From Candidatus Gastranaerophilales bacterium (GTDB lineage: Bacteria > Cyanobacteriota > Vampirovibrionia > Gastranaerophilales > Gastranaerophilaceae): a stretch of DNA of 8,661 nucleotides. The notes beneath the pieces were generated by a model that saw only the letters and a program-made list of their open reading frames with translations, was not told where the DNA came from and ran no database searches. The stretch lies in the NCBI GenBank assembly GCA_021201175.1, contig JAJQFK010000163.1:1-8661 (forward strand), written 5' to 3'. Shown piece after piece: positions 1 to 7,202 of the stretch (positions are counted from its first letter, which is position 1; every line of letters begins with the position of its first letter). Made by a program: the position numbers and the translations under genes.

Positions 1-788
1 ATATATATACACATGAAGTTCTAATAAAATATTTTAATACATTTGAAGCAGCCGGATTTAAAATAAAAAAAATTAAAACAAGATATAAGCTTCTAAACGC
101 AATTTTTAACATCAATCTTTCAAAACAGGAAGAAGAAATATTGTATAAAGTCATTGATAATATTCCAAAACTTTATAATGACTCTTTAGAGGAGAATCTT
201 TATAATTTTTTTGACAGAGCGGAAAAATTTATAAATATATCTTATCCTGAGTTATTTGAAAAAAAATTATCTGCAATTAAGCATTTTGGCAATCCAAATA
301 CAAACAGTATGGTTCCAACTTTAAAAAAATTAGCACAAGACTCGCAGTTGGTAAATATCTCATACAAAAAGAATGACAATATTATTGAACTTAACAGTAT
401 AGTTATAAAAGAAATTATTGAAAAACAAGGAGATATTTATGTAACTTGCTACAATAAATCGCTTGGAAGAAATAAAAAAGTAGCGGTAAGTTCAATTTTA
501 TCTTTAAAACAGCTTCCGAATAAAACGGATTCTTCTACATACATGAACCCTGTTGTATTTGAACTATACGGCAGACTTGCCTCTGTTTATAAAATCAGAA
601 AATATGAAAAAGTTATAGATATAAGCAATAACCGTATTGTTGTATCAAATTCCGGAGAAGATAAGGATACTCTTTTATTAAGAATATTGAAATATGGTGA
701 AAATTGTAAAATTATTAAGCCTTTATCCGTTCAGAATGATTTTATTACATTAATTGATAATATGATTAAAAATTTGGAGGCTGAATAA
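1..788 (+). CDS. WYL-domain transcriptional regulator, 5' partial
   Basis: The reading frame is open from the first complete codon (nt 3) to TAA at 786-788, giving 261 visible residues. A TTG at 141 lies in frame but is an internal codon, not the start. The first visible residues fit the end of an N-terminal helix-turn-helix plus wing (EAAGFKIKKIKTRYKL, about nt 45-92). A helical linker follows. The WYL core is at about nt 320-520, and a WCX-like C-terminal extension at about 552-785 contains the typical LKYGENCKIIKP stretch. WYL regulators are normally about 300-330 residues, so perhaps 35-60 residues are missing. They are cytoplasmic DNA-binding proteins whose WYL domain is thought to sense a ligand such as nucleic acid or a nucleotide. 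The name-giving W-Y-L triplet reads I-Y-V here (nt 435-443), so only the tyrosine is kept. The gene overlaps the following DUF4127 gene by one base, so the two are probably co-transcribed. Family assignment is from sequence pattern; ligand and targets are unknown. Confidence 0.82.
   Translation, partial: IYTHEVLIKYFNTFEAAGFKIKKIKTRYKLLNAIFNINLSKQEEEILYKVIDNIPKLYNDSLEENLYNFFDRAEKFINISYPELFEKKLSAIKHFGNPNTNSMVPTLKKLAQDSQLVNISYKKNDNIIELNSIVIKEIIEKQGDIYVTCYNKSLGRNKKVAVSSILSLKQLPNKTDSSTYMNPVVFELYGRLASVYKIRKYEKVIDISNNRIVVSNSGEDKDTLLLRILKYGENCKIIKPLSVQNDFITLIDNMIKNLEAE
776..780 (+). promoter_or_regulatory. Shine-Dalgarno of the DUF4127 gene inside the WYL gene end
   Basis: GGAGG sits 7 nt before the ATG at 788, within the last codons of the upstream WYL gene. 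With the TAATG stop/start overlap it fixes the start of the DUF4127 protein and suggests translational coupling of the two genes. Confidence 0.85.
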
Positions 789-2164
789 TGCACACAATTG
801 CGTTTATTCCGATTGATAACCGTCCTGTATGTATGCAGCTTCCGCAACAAATTGCAGCACTTGATAAAAACATAAAAATTATGGTTCCGCCTCTTAACTG
901 TATGGGAGATTTAAAAAACAGCGCACACATAAATAATATTTTAAAATGGATTGAATCACTCGAAAATATTGATACAGCTATTATTTCTTTAGATACTGCA
1001 GCTTACGGCGGGCTTATTACCTCAAGAAAATGTAATGATGATATTTCTATGATAAAAACAAGAATTGAAAAACTAATTAGTGTACTGCTAAAAACCAAAG
1101 CGCGAATTTTTGCATTCTCGAGTATTATGAGAATTTCCAACAACAACATAAATGAAGAAGAAAAAGAGTATTGGAATAAGTATGGAACAAAAATTTTTGA
1201 ATATTCCTATAACTGTCATAAAACCGGAATTCCGCCTAAAACAGATATTCCGAACGAAATTCTTCAAGATTATTTAAATACGCGTAAACGAAACTTTGAT
1301 ATTAATAAATATTATCTGGAACTTGCAAAACAGGGAATTTTTGATTGTTTGGTATTTTCAAAAGATGATTGCAGTAAATTCGGCTTAAACGTTAAAGAAG
1401 CAAAAGAACTTGAAATTTCAGCTTCATCTTTGAATAATGTTTTTATTAAAACAGGGGCGGATGAAATTCCGTTAACTCTTTTATCCCGTGCAATAAACTA
1501 CGAAAAAAATATAAAAATTGCTCCGATATACACAGCCCCTGAATCAATACACAAAATATCCAAGTATGAAGATATAAGCGTGGAGGAATCCGTAAAATCA
1601 CAGATTGAACTTGCAGGGGCTAAAGTTTCAACTGTTAATGATTCTGATATGATTTTAATTGTTAATAATTTTGAGAATGAGCAAGGAGAACTCGTTATGA
1701 ATGTTCATGTTCCTTTGTTTAATTCTGATTTAATACTTCCTGAAAAACCTTATTGTATAGCTGATATTCTAAATGCAAACGGAAGTGATAATAATTTTGC
1801 GGCTGCGTTTCTAAAAAAGAATAATCTAAAAAATTTTTATGGCTATGCAGCATGGAATACCACCGGTAATACATTAGGCTGTGTAATTAGTACTGCTCTT
1901 ACATACTATAAAGCGCAAAAACCCGATAAAACAGCATTTAAAATTCTTAATCTAACCCGTTTTTTAGATGATTGGGCATATCAGGCAAATATAAGGGAAA
2001 AAATTAAGCATAATACAAATAATCTTTCCGGAATAGTTCTGAAAAACGAAATGAAAAATTATGAAAATATATTATTAAATAAATTCGGTGTAAAAGCTGC
2101 CGGTATAAATTATTCTTTCCCATGGAACAGATTTTTTGAAATTAAAATTGATATAGAGTTTTAA
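788..2164 (+). CDS. DUF4127 family protein of unknown function
   Basis: This 458-residue protein matches the conserved pattern of the DUF4127 family along its whole length. Motifs seen are PIDNRPV (8-14), SLDTAAYGGLITSR (67-80), RKRN (166-169), KDDCSKFG (192-199, the family's acidic DD-x3-G motif), TGADE (222-226), ADILNANGSDNN (325-336), AAWNTTGNTLG (354-364), RFLDDWAYQ (391-399) and a C-terminal PWNRFFE (445-451). No signal peptide or membrane segment is visible, so it is probably cytoplasmic. The many invariant Asp, Arg, Asn and Gly motifs suggest an enzyme, but I know of no established reaction and assign none. The start is the ATG at 788, supported by GGAGG 7 nt upstream and overlapping the stop of the WYL regulator, which may control it or sense a related metabolite (inference). 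Its 3' end overlaps convergent comEC by 23 bp and no terminator hairpin is visible. Length and motifs look intact. Confidence 0.9.
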   Translation: MHTIAFIPIDNRPVCMQLPQQIAALDKNIKIMVPPLNCMGDLKNSAHINNILKWIESLENIDTAIISLDTAAYGGLITSRKCNDDISMIKTRIEKLISVLLKTKARIFAFSSIMRISNNNINEEEKEYWNKYGTKIFEYSYNCHKTGIPPKTDIPNEILQDYLNTRKRNFDINKYYLELAKQGIFDCLVFSKDDCSKFGLNVKEAKELEISASSLNNVFIKTGADEIPLTLLSRAINYEKNIKIAPIYTAPESIHKISKYEDISVEESVKSQIELAGAKVSTVNDSDMILIVNNFENEQGELVMNVHVPLFNSDLILPEKPYCIADILNANGSDNNFAAAFLKKNNLKNFYGYAAWNTTGNTLGCVISTALTYYKAQKPDKTAFKILNLTRFLDDWAYQANIREKIKHNTNNLSGIVLKNEMKNYENILLNKFGVKAAGINYSFPWNRFFEIKIDIEF

Positions 2165-4520
2165 TAAATTTTTTGTTTTTGGGAGAATATAAAAATACAT
2201 TTGTAGCTTTATCAGAAAAAATAACTTTAATTGCAATATGAAAATCGGTTCTGTAATATTCTTTATTATTAGATTCAAGTAATTTAAGAGTATCCGAATC
2301 GGGGTGATTATAAATATTTTTTCCGGTTGAAATAACAAATATGTCTGTTTTATTAATCATTTCCTGATTAATAGTATTTTTAGCACCGTGATGTCCTGTT
2401 TTTATAAGAGAAATATGGTCTTTTATATCTTCCGGCAGAGAATTAAATGTATTTATATCCCCATCCCCCATAAATAACATATTTTTATCCTTGTAATTAC
2501 ATTTTACAATTAAAGATTTTTGATTTTCTGTTTTGATATTTTCTCCGGAAGGTTTATAAATACTTATAGAAAAGTTATTTTTATCCCAAATTAGCGAATT
2601 TTTCTTAACAACTTGATAAGATATGTTTTTTTCATTAATAAATTTAATAATTCTATCAGATAGTTTTGTATCTTCACAACTATCAGGAATAAATATTTCT
2701 TCAACTTCTAATTTTTCTAAAATATTTATAGTACCGCCCGCGTGATCCGAATCAAAATGAGAAAGTATAAGTCCTTTTAATTTTTTAATATCATTATCAC
2801 GGAAGTATTTTAATATTATATTATCAGCCTGTGATAATCCCGACAAATAAGGCATTTTACCTGTATCTATAAGAAAATAATCATTGTCTTGAGATTTTAT
2901 CAGTATTGAATCTGCATTACCGACAGAAAAGAATACCACTTCCGGAGATTTACTTTTTATCGGGATTATTAAAAGTAAAAATAACAAAATTAAGACTCCG
3001 GCGGAAATATATACTTTTTTGGAATACAACTTGAATTTTAAAATGCAGGTTGTAAAAATTATTATGGCAAAATATAGTAATATTTGAAAAATTGAGGGTT
3101 TTTTCAAATAAATAATTGAAAATGGCATTGAAGAAAAAAATTCTGCAACTTTTACAATATATATCAGCAGCGGATTAAGTATTAAATCAGCAATAAAACA
3201 AATTTTGTCGGCTATAGCAGGAATTAATGCCAAAATAGAACTTATAAATCCTAAAAATGAAACAATGCTCAACACGGGAATAATTGCAATATTAGAAAAA
3301 ACAGAGTACAAAGCAAAGGTATTAAAATAATACATTTGTAAAGGAGCAGCATAAAGCTGGGCAATTATAGGAATCATGCCCGCCCCTAAAATATAATTAA
3401 TAAATTTGTGTTTAAACTTAAAAGCTATAAGCGGGGCTGTAAAAATTAAAGCAAAAGTTACAATAAAAGATAACTGAAAACCTACATCCAGAAGCATAAA
3501 CGGATTAAATGCAAGCATTAAAAATCCGACTAAAAATAACAATGCCATAGTAGGAGTAGTTCTGTCGATATATTTGCCGATTAGTATTAAAGCCAGCATT
3601 AAAAAAGCTCTTATAATCGGCGGGCCGAATCCTGTCATACAGGTATATACGGAAATTAATCCAATTCCGGTTAAAATAGATAATTTATAATCTAATTTTA
3701 AGTTTTTTGCGAAGAAAAACCATATACCAAAAATCAAAGTAACATTCATGCCCGAAGCCGCAAGAATATGAAATATCCCCGAATTCATAAAAGATTTTTT
3801 TGTATCTTCATCAGGGTTAACTGCATCATCTCCAAAAATAATTCCGCCCAGTATTTCAATCATTGGAGATTTTATATTTTTTGCATGTACTTCAAGAATA
3901 TTTGAACGGACTTTATTTAATTTTCGCAATAAACGGTATAAAATATCATCAGAGCACCCTGTTATTTGCCAATCTTCATTAACATATATAAGAGAAAAAA
4001 CATCTTTATACTGTAAATACTTTGCATAATCAAACTCAGAAGGATTCTTTGCATTTTCAGGTACTTTTAGTTTCCCTTTAATACTTAGTATATCTCCGAT
4101 TTGGATAGTTTTTATTTTTTCTTCTTTATCATATATCGTGACTAATGTCTTTGAATTTATATTATCTTCAAACTCATTATTTAAACCAATCTCGAATACT
4201 TGTGCATAAAATTTTGTGGATATAGAACTACTATTTGCGGGAATAGAAAGTACTTTTACTTTTGCACTGATAAACTCGTCCGAATATGCAGTTAAATTAT
4301 CATCAAAACGGAAATTTAACAATGAGTTAAACAAGCCGAAAACAAACGAACCTAACAGTATACATAAAAAAACTGCCGATATCGATTTATTTTTGAAATA
4401 CAAAAATAAAAACAACCCCGCAATAATAAGTGAAGCAGGAATAATTAAATCAAATAAAAATGAAATAATTCCTAAGACATAAGTTAATGAAAATAAAATA
4501 ATTTTAGTCTGCTTATTCAT
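2142..4520 (-). CDS. comEC: ComEC/Rec2 family DNA-uptake channel with C-terminal metallo-beta-lactamase domain
   Basis: ComEC is the inner-membrane channel that moves single-stranded DNA into the cytoplasm during natural transformation. Numbering is from the Met at 4520 (792 residues). An N-terminal pair of membrane segments (about 5-70) is followed by an extracytoplasmic DUF4131-like domain with NPSEFDY (159-165). The multi-helix Competence domain (about 225-520) has HILAASG (251-257), GFGPPIIRAF (297-306) and DVGFQLSF (345-352). The metallo-beta-lactamase domain (about 525-792) has LIDTG (550-554), the metal motif HFDSDHAGG (588-596), GDGD (685-688), HHGA (710-713) and HP (739-740). All expected parts are present and length is normal. 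The frame extends upstream to ATGs at 4550 and 4619. I prefer 4520 because MNKQTKIILF leads straight into the first membrane helix as in other ComEC proteins, but no start has a clear Shine-Dalgarno. No comEA or other competence gene is adjacent. fusA is divergent, and the 3' end overlaps the DUF4127 gene. Confidence 0.93.
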   Translation of the reverse strand: MNKQTKIILFSLTYVLGIISFLFDLIIPASLIIAGLFLFLYFKNKSISAVFLCILLGSFVFGLFNSLLNFRFDDNLTAYSDEFISAKVKVLSIPANSSSISTKFYAQVFEIGLNNEFEDNINSKTLVTIYDKEEKIKTIQIGDILSIKGKLKVPENAKNPSEFDYAKYLQYKDVFSLIYVNEDWQITGCSDDILYRLLRKLNKVRSNILEVHAKNIKSPMIEILGGIIFGDDAVNPDEDTKKSFMNSGIFHILAASGMNVTLIFGIWFFFAKNLKLDYKLSILTGIGLISVYTCMTGFGPPIIRAFLMLALILIGKYIDRTTPTMALLFLVGFLMLAFNPFMLLDVGFQLSFIVTFALIFTAPLIAFKFKHKFINYILGAGMIPIIAQLYAAPLQMYYFNTFALYSVFSNIAIIPVLSIVSFLGFISSILALIPAIADKICFIADLILNPLLIYIVKVAEFFSSMPFSIIYLKKPSIFQILLYFAIIIFTTCILKFKLYSKKVYISAGVLILLFLLLIIPIKSKSPEVVFFSVGNADSILIKSQDNDYFLIDTGKMPYLSGLSQADNIILKYFRDNDIKKLKGLILSHFDSDHAGGTINILEKLEVEEIFIPDSCEDTKLSDRIIKFINEKNISYQVVKKNSLIWDKNNFSISIYKPSGENIKTENQKSLIVKCNYKDKNMLFMGDGDINTFNSLPEDIKDHISLIKTGHHGAKNTINQEMINKTDIFVISTGKNIYNHPDSDTLKLLESNNKEYYRTDFHIAIKVIFSDKATNVFLYSPKNKKFIKTLYQF

Positions 4521-4538
4521 TACCGAATTCTGAATTAA

Positions 4539-4586
4539 ACTGAAATACATTGAAATTTTATCATAAACTTGATAAGTTGTTGTGTG
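4539..4586 (-). promoter_or_regulatory. Candidate comEC promoter
   Basis: Read on the minus strand, TTGCAC is followed after 18 nt by TATGAT (5 of 6 matches to the -10 consensus), with AAAATTTCA then ATG (4550). Transcription would begin at or just before that ATG, about 30 nt upstream of the preferred comEC start. The -35 hexamer is poor (3 of 6) and lies within the palindrome at 4584-4599. Supported by sequence pattern only. Confidence 0.3.
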
Positions 4587-4599
4587 CAATTCATTGCAC
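4584..4599. promoter_or_regulatory. Perfect inverted repeat, candidate operator upstream of comEC
   Basis: GTGCAATTCATTGCAC is a perfect 7-bp inverted repeat around a 2-nt centre. Two copies of CTTGATAA (4568-4575 and 4608-4615) flank it, with centres exactly 20 nt to either side of the palindrome centre, in the same orientation. The palindrome overlaps the weak -35 of the candidate comEC promoter. This is the geometry expected of a dimeric repressor site, but the binding protein is unknown. If comEC really starts at 4619, the site would be coding. Confidence 0.35.
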
Positions 4600-4668
4600 C
4601 AAAACTGCTTGATAATCATTAAGCAAAATAAAGAATATACATTGAAAAAAATTATTTTTATGCAAAAA

Positions 4669-4697
4669 TTAAACTATCAGCGTAAGCTAAGTAAAAT
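4669..4697 (+). promoter_or_regulatory. Candidate fusA promoter
   Basis: TTAAAC (4669-4674), a 17-nt spacer and TAAAAT (4692-4697, 5 of 6 matches to the -10 consensus) would start transcription near 4704 and give a leader of about 28 nt carrying the fusA ribosome binding site. An alternative -10 is TATATA at 4699-4704, without a good -35. Pattern evidence only. Confidence 0.35.
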
Positions 4698-4717
4698 TTA
4701 TATAAGTACAAAATAAT

Positions 4718-4723
4718 AAAGGA
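4718..4723 (+). promoter_or_regulatory. Shine-Dalgarno of fusA
   Basis: AAAGGA ends 8 nt before the ATG at 4732, a normal purine-rich ribosome binding site. It supports the chosen EF-G start and contrasts with the lack of such a site at comEC and the SLH gene. Confidence 0.8.
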
Positions 4724-4731
4724 AAAACAAA

Positions 4732-6816
4732 ATGGCAATACAGGTTCCGTTGGAAAGAGTAAGAAATTTTGGTATTGCCGCACACATTGATGCAGGTAAA
4801 ACAACCACTACAGAACGTATTCTTTTCTACACAGGTAAAACTCATAAAATCGGTGAAGTGCATGATGGTGCAGCAGTTACCGACTTTATGGATCAGGAAA
4901 GAGAAAGAGGTATAACAATCCAATCAGCAGCAGTAACTGCTATGTGGAAAAATCATCAGTTTAATATTATAGATACCCCGGGGCACGTTGACTTTACTAT
5001 TGAAGTTGAACGTTCATTACGTGTATTAGACGGTGTTGTAGCTGTCTTTTGCGCGGTAGGCGGTGTACAGTCACAATCTGAAACAGTTTGGAGACAGGCT
5101 AACAGATATGAAGTTCCGAGAATGGTTTTCGTTAATAAAATGGATAGAACAGGGGCTAACTTCTTCCGTGTTGTTGATCAGATTAAAAACAGATTAAACG
5201 CAAATGCAGTGCCTATTCAATTGCCAATCGGGGCAGAAGATAAATTTACAGGCTTGATTGACCTTATGAATATGAAAGCTGAAATTTATACAAACGATTT
5301 AGGTACCGATATAAGAGAAGAAGAAATTCCTTCTGATATGTTGGAACAAGCACAGGAATACCGCGCCGCTATGGTTGAAGCTATTTCTGAATTTGACGAC
5401 GATTTAATGATGAAATATATGGAAGGTGAAGAACCTACCGTTGATGAACTTAAAGCTGTTTTAAGAAAAGCTGTTTGCAATAACCAAATAGTACCGGTAT
5501 GCTGCGGAACTGCTTTTAAAAACAAAGGGGTTCAATTGCTTTTGGATAACGTCGTATACTATATGCCGTCACCTTTGGATGTTAAAGCTATTGAAGGAGA
5601 ACTTGAGGACGGAACAAAAGTTGAAAGACATTCTTCCGAATCAGAACCGTTCTCTGCACTTGCTTTTAAAATTATGACAGACCCTTATGTCGGACGTCTG
5701 ACTTTCTTAAGAGTTTACTCAGGTAAATTAACATCAGGTTCTTATGTTTTAAATGCTACTAACGGTAAAAAAGAACGTATTTCCAGATTAGTTCAAATGT
5801 ATGCAGACCAGAGAAATGAAATATCAGAAGTTTATGCCGGTGATATATGTGCTGCTGTTGGTTTGAAAGATACAACTACAGGTGATACATTGTGCGATGA
5901 AAATGCACCGATTATCTTAGAAAAAATGGAATTCCCTGATCCGGTTATATCTGTTGCTATTGAGCCAAAAACAAAAGCTGATCAGGATAAAATGGGTATT
6001 GCTCTGCAAAAACTTGCGGAAGAAGATCCTTCTTTCAGAGTTAAATCTGATTCAGAAACAGGTCAAACAATTATTTCAGGTATGGGTGAACTTCACCTCG
6101 ATATTATTGTTGATCGTTTGTTGAGAGAATTTAAGGTTGATGCAAATGTTGGTAAACCTCAAGTTGCATACCGCGAAACAATTCTTGGCAACTCTGATCA
6201 AGATTCCAAATTTATCAGACAATCAGGCGGTAAAGGTCAATATGGTCATGTTAAAATCAGAATTTCTCCTGCCGGTGAAAATGAAGGTTTTGTATTTGAA
6301 AACAAAATTGTCGGCGGTGCTATTCCTAAAGAATATATCGAACCTGCAAGAAAAGGTATGGAAGAAGCACTTGAAGGCGGTATTCTTGCCGGATATCCGA
6401 TGATTGATGTTAAAGTTGAACTTTATGACGGTTCTTACCACGAAGTTGACTCATCAGAAATGGCATTCAAAATCGCCGGTTCTATGGCTATAAAAGACGG
6501 CTGCAAAAAGGCAAGACCCTGCATCTTAGAACCTATGATGAAAGTTGAAATTGAAATACCTGACGAATATACAGGTACTATCATAGGAGATATTTCAAGA
6601 CGCCGCGGTCGTGTTGAAGGTCAAGAACCTTTGGGAAATACCGGTAACGTAATTGTTAGAGCTACTGTTCCGTTAGGTAATATGTTTGGTTATGCTACGG
6701 ATTTGCGTTCAAATACTCAAGGACGTGGCACGTTCTCTATGGAATTTTTGAAATATGAACAAGTTCCTATGAATGTTCAGGAAGAAATTATTTCAAAATC
6801 CGGCGCAAAAGCATAA
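4732..6816 (+). CDS. fusA: Elongation factor G (EF-G), translational GTPase
   Basis: EF-G drives ribosome translocation by GTP hydrolysis in the cytoplasm and, with the recycling factor, helps split ribosomes. The 694-residue length is standard and all GTPase motifs are intact: P-loop AHIDAGKTT (17-25), switch I ERGITI (58-63), DTPGH (81-85, catalytic His85), NKMD (135-138) and CGTAFKNKG (258-266). Domain II covers about 300-400 and domain III has SGMGELHLDI (449-458). Domain IV has SGGKGQYGHV (498-507) and the decoding-centre loop SYHEVDSSEMAFKIAG (568-583). Domain V has MFGYATDLRSNTQGRG (651-666). This is the canonical housekeeping form. Segments such as VPLERVRN and NAVPIQLPIGAED recall cyanobacterial EF-G (from memory). 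It is better coded and more GC-rich than its neighbours, as expected of a highly expressed gene. rpsL, rpsG and tuf are not next to it: comEC is divergent upstream and a terminator follows, so fusA appears to be its own transcription unit. Confidence 0.99.
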   Translation: MAIQVPLERVRNFGIAAHIDAGKTTTTERILFYTGKTHKIGEVHDGAAVTDFMDQERERGITIQSAAVTAMWKNHQFNIIDTPGHVDFTIEVERSLRVLDGVVAVFCAVGGVQSQSETVWRQANRYEVPRMVFVNKMDRTGANFFRVVDQIKNRLNANAVPIQLPIGAEDKFTGLIDLMNMKAEIYTNDLGTDIREEEIPSDMLEQAQEYRAAMVEAISEFDDDLMMKYMEGEEPTVDELKAVLRKAVCNNQIVPVCCGTAFKNKGVQLLLDNVVYYMPSPLDVKAIEGELEDGTKVERHSSESEPFSALAFKIMTDPYVGRLTFLRVYSGKLTSGSYVLNATNGKKERISRLVQMYADQRNEISEVYAGDICAAVGLKDTTTGDTLCDENAPIILEKMEFPDPVISVAIEPKTKADQDKMGIALQKLAEEDPSFRVKSDSETGQTIISGMGELHLDIIVDRLLREFKVDANVGKPQVAYRETILGNSDQDSKFIRQSGGKGQYGHVKIRISPAGENEGFVFENKIVGGAIPKEYIEPARKGMEEALEGGILAGYPMIDVKVELYDGSYHEVDSSEMAFKIAGSMAIKDGCKKARPCILEPMMKVEIEIPDEYTGTIIGDISRRRGRVEGQEPLGNTGNVIVRATVPLGNMFGYATDLRSNTQGRGTFSMEFLKYEQVPMNVQEEIISKSGAKA

Positions 6817-6834
6817 TCTTTTAAATAAATATCT

Positions 6835-6875
6835 AAAAAACCTAAAATCTATTAAAAATGATTTTAGGTTTTTTT
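6835..6875 (+). terminator. Intrinsic terminator of fusA
   Basis: A 15-bp perfect stem pairs 6835-6849 (AAAAAACCTAAAATC) with 6860-6874 (GATTTTAGGTTTTTT) around a 10-nt loop. The second arm ends in a T-run (6869-6875). It begins 19 nt after the fusA stop. The flanking A-run means it could also act in reverse, but no gene points into it from the right. Confidence 0.9.
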
Positions 6876-6894
6876 AGTACAGTATAAGCGATGC

Positions 6895-7125
6895 GACAAA
6901 TCTTTCGCCCGTCAGCAAAAGACGGTTGAGTGTAGATATTCTACGTGCCTATAACGTAGTGAATAATCAATGTTCGCGAAACAACAGCAAAGCGGGTGTT
7001 GTCTGAACGTAAGTGAGTTCACCCGCTCTGGTTGAGCGTTACAATTGATTAATGAACGAAGTTCTACGGCACAAATTTTGTGAAACTTTTTAAAAAAGTT
7101 TCCCCGTCCGGAGGACAAAATTTTG
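6895..7125. repeat. Hairpin-rich intergenic element; candidate interspersed repeat or structured RNA
   Basis: This stretch has no convincing gene but is about 43% GC over 6901-7080, against about 22% just downstream. It is dense in inverted repeats: CCGTC/GACGG (6909-6925), GTAGA/TCTAC (6932-6944), CTACGT/ACGTAG (6941-6959), AGCGGGTG/CACCCGCT (6991-7027), TAATCAAT/ATTGATTA (6964-7051) extended outward imperfectly to GTGCC/GGCAC (6945-7072), GAAACTTTT/AAAAGTTTC (7082-7102), GTCC/GGAC (7106-7116) and CAAAATTTTG (7116-7125). The nested pairs from 6945 to 7072 could fold into one long stem. It resembles a dispersed palindromic element or a non-coding RNA more than decayed coding sequence. The type is not identified, no transposase is present, and no flanking duplication was seen. 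Confidence 0.45.
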
Positions 7126-7202
7126 AATTTAAATTAAGTTTAAATAAGCAATATACAAAAGACTTCTGTTTTGTTTCTAACTTATTCTTGTTTATAAGTT
7201 GT
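7126..7202. other. AT-rich intergenic spacer
   Basis: The spacer is very AT-rich. It contains the palindrome AATTTAAATT (7126-7135) and an inverted repeat AACTTAT/ATAAGTT (7179-7185 and 7194-7200, 8-nt loop) just before a TATAAT. No gene is seen here. Confidence 0.5.

Noticed and set aside
141..788. A 215-residue gene starting at TTG 141
   Set aside because: The frame is open to the window edge and upstream residues fit the helix-turn-helix wing of a WYL regulator, so 141 is internal.
2075..2338. Minus-strand 87-residue frame across the DUF4127/comEC junction
   Set aside because: It is a shadow of two well-supported genes in other frames.
4216..4482. Plus-strand 88-residue frame inside comEC
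   Set aside because: It is antisense to the conserved ComEC N-terminal domain and shows no domain pattern.
4687..4923. Minus-strand 78-residue frame over the fusA start
   Set aside because: It is antisense to the invariant EF-G P-loop region.
5286..5525. Minus-strand 79-residue frame inside fusA
   Set aside because: Antisense shadow of EF-G.
6137..6441. Frames on both strands inside fusA domain IV
   Set aside because: Out-of-frame shadows of the conserved EF-G sequence.
6895..7075. tRNA, 6S RNA or CRISPR array in the structured intergenic region
   Set aside because: There is no T-loop GTTCRA with matching acceptor stem, no regularly spaced direct repeats, and no 6S-like single long hairpin with a central bubble that I could make convincing.
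6912..7118. Minus-strand 68-residue frame starting MSSGRGNFF
   Set aside because: It lies wholly inside the hairpin-rich element, is Cys-rich with no recognisable fold, and has no ribosome binding site. It is probably a by-product of the repeat.
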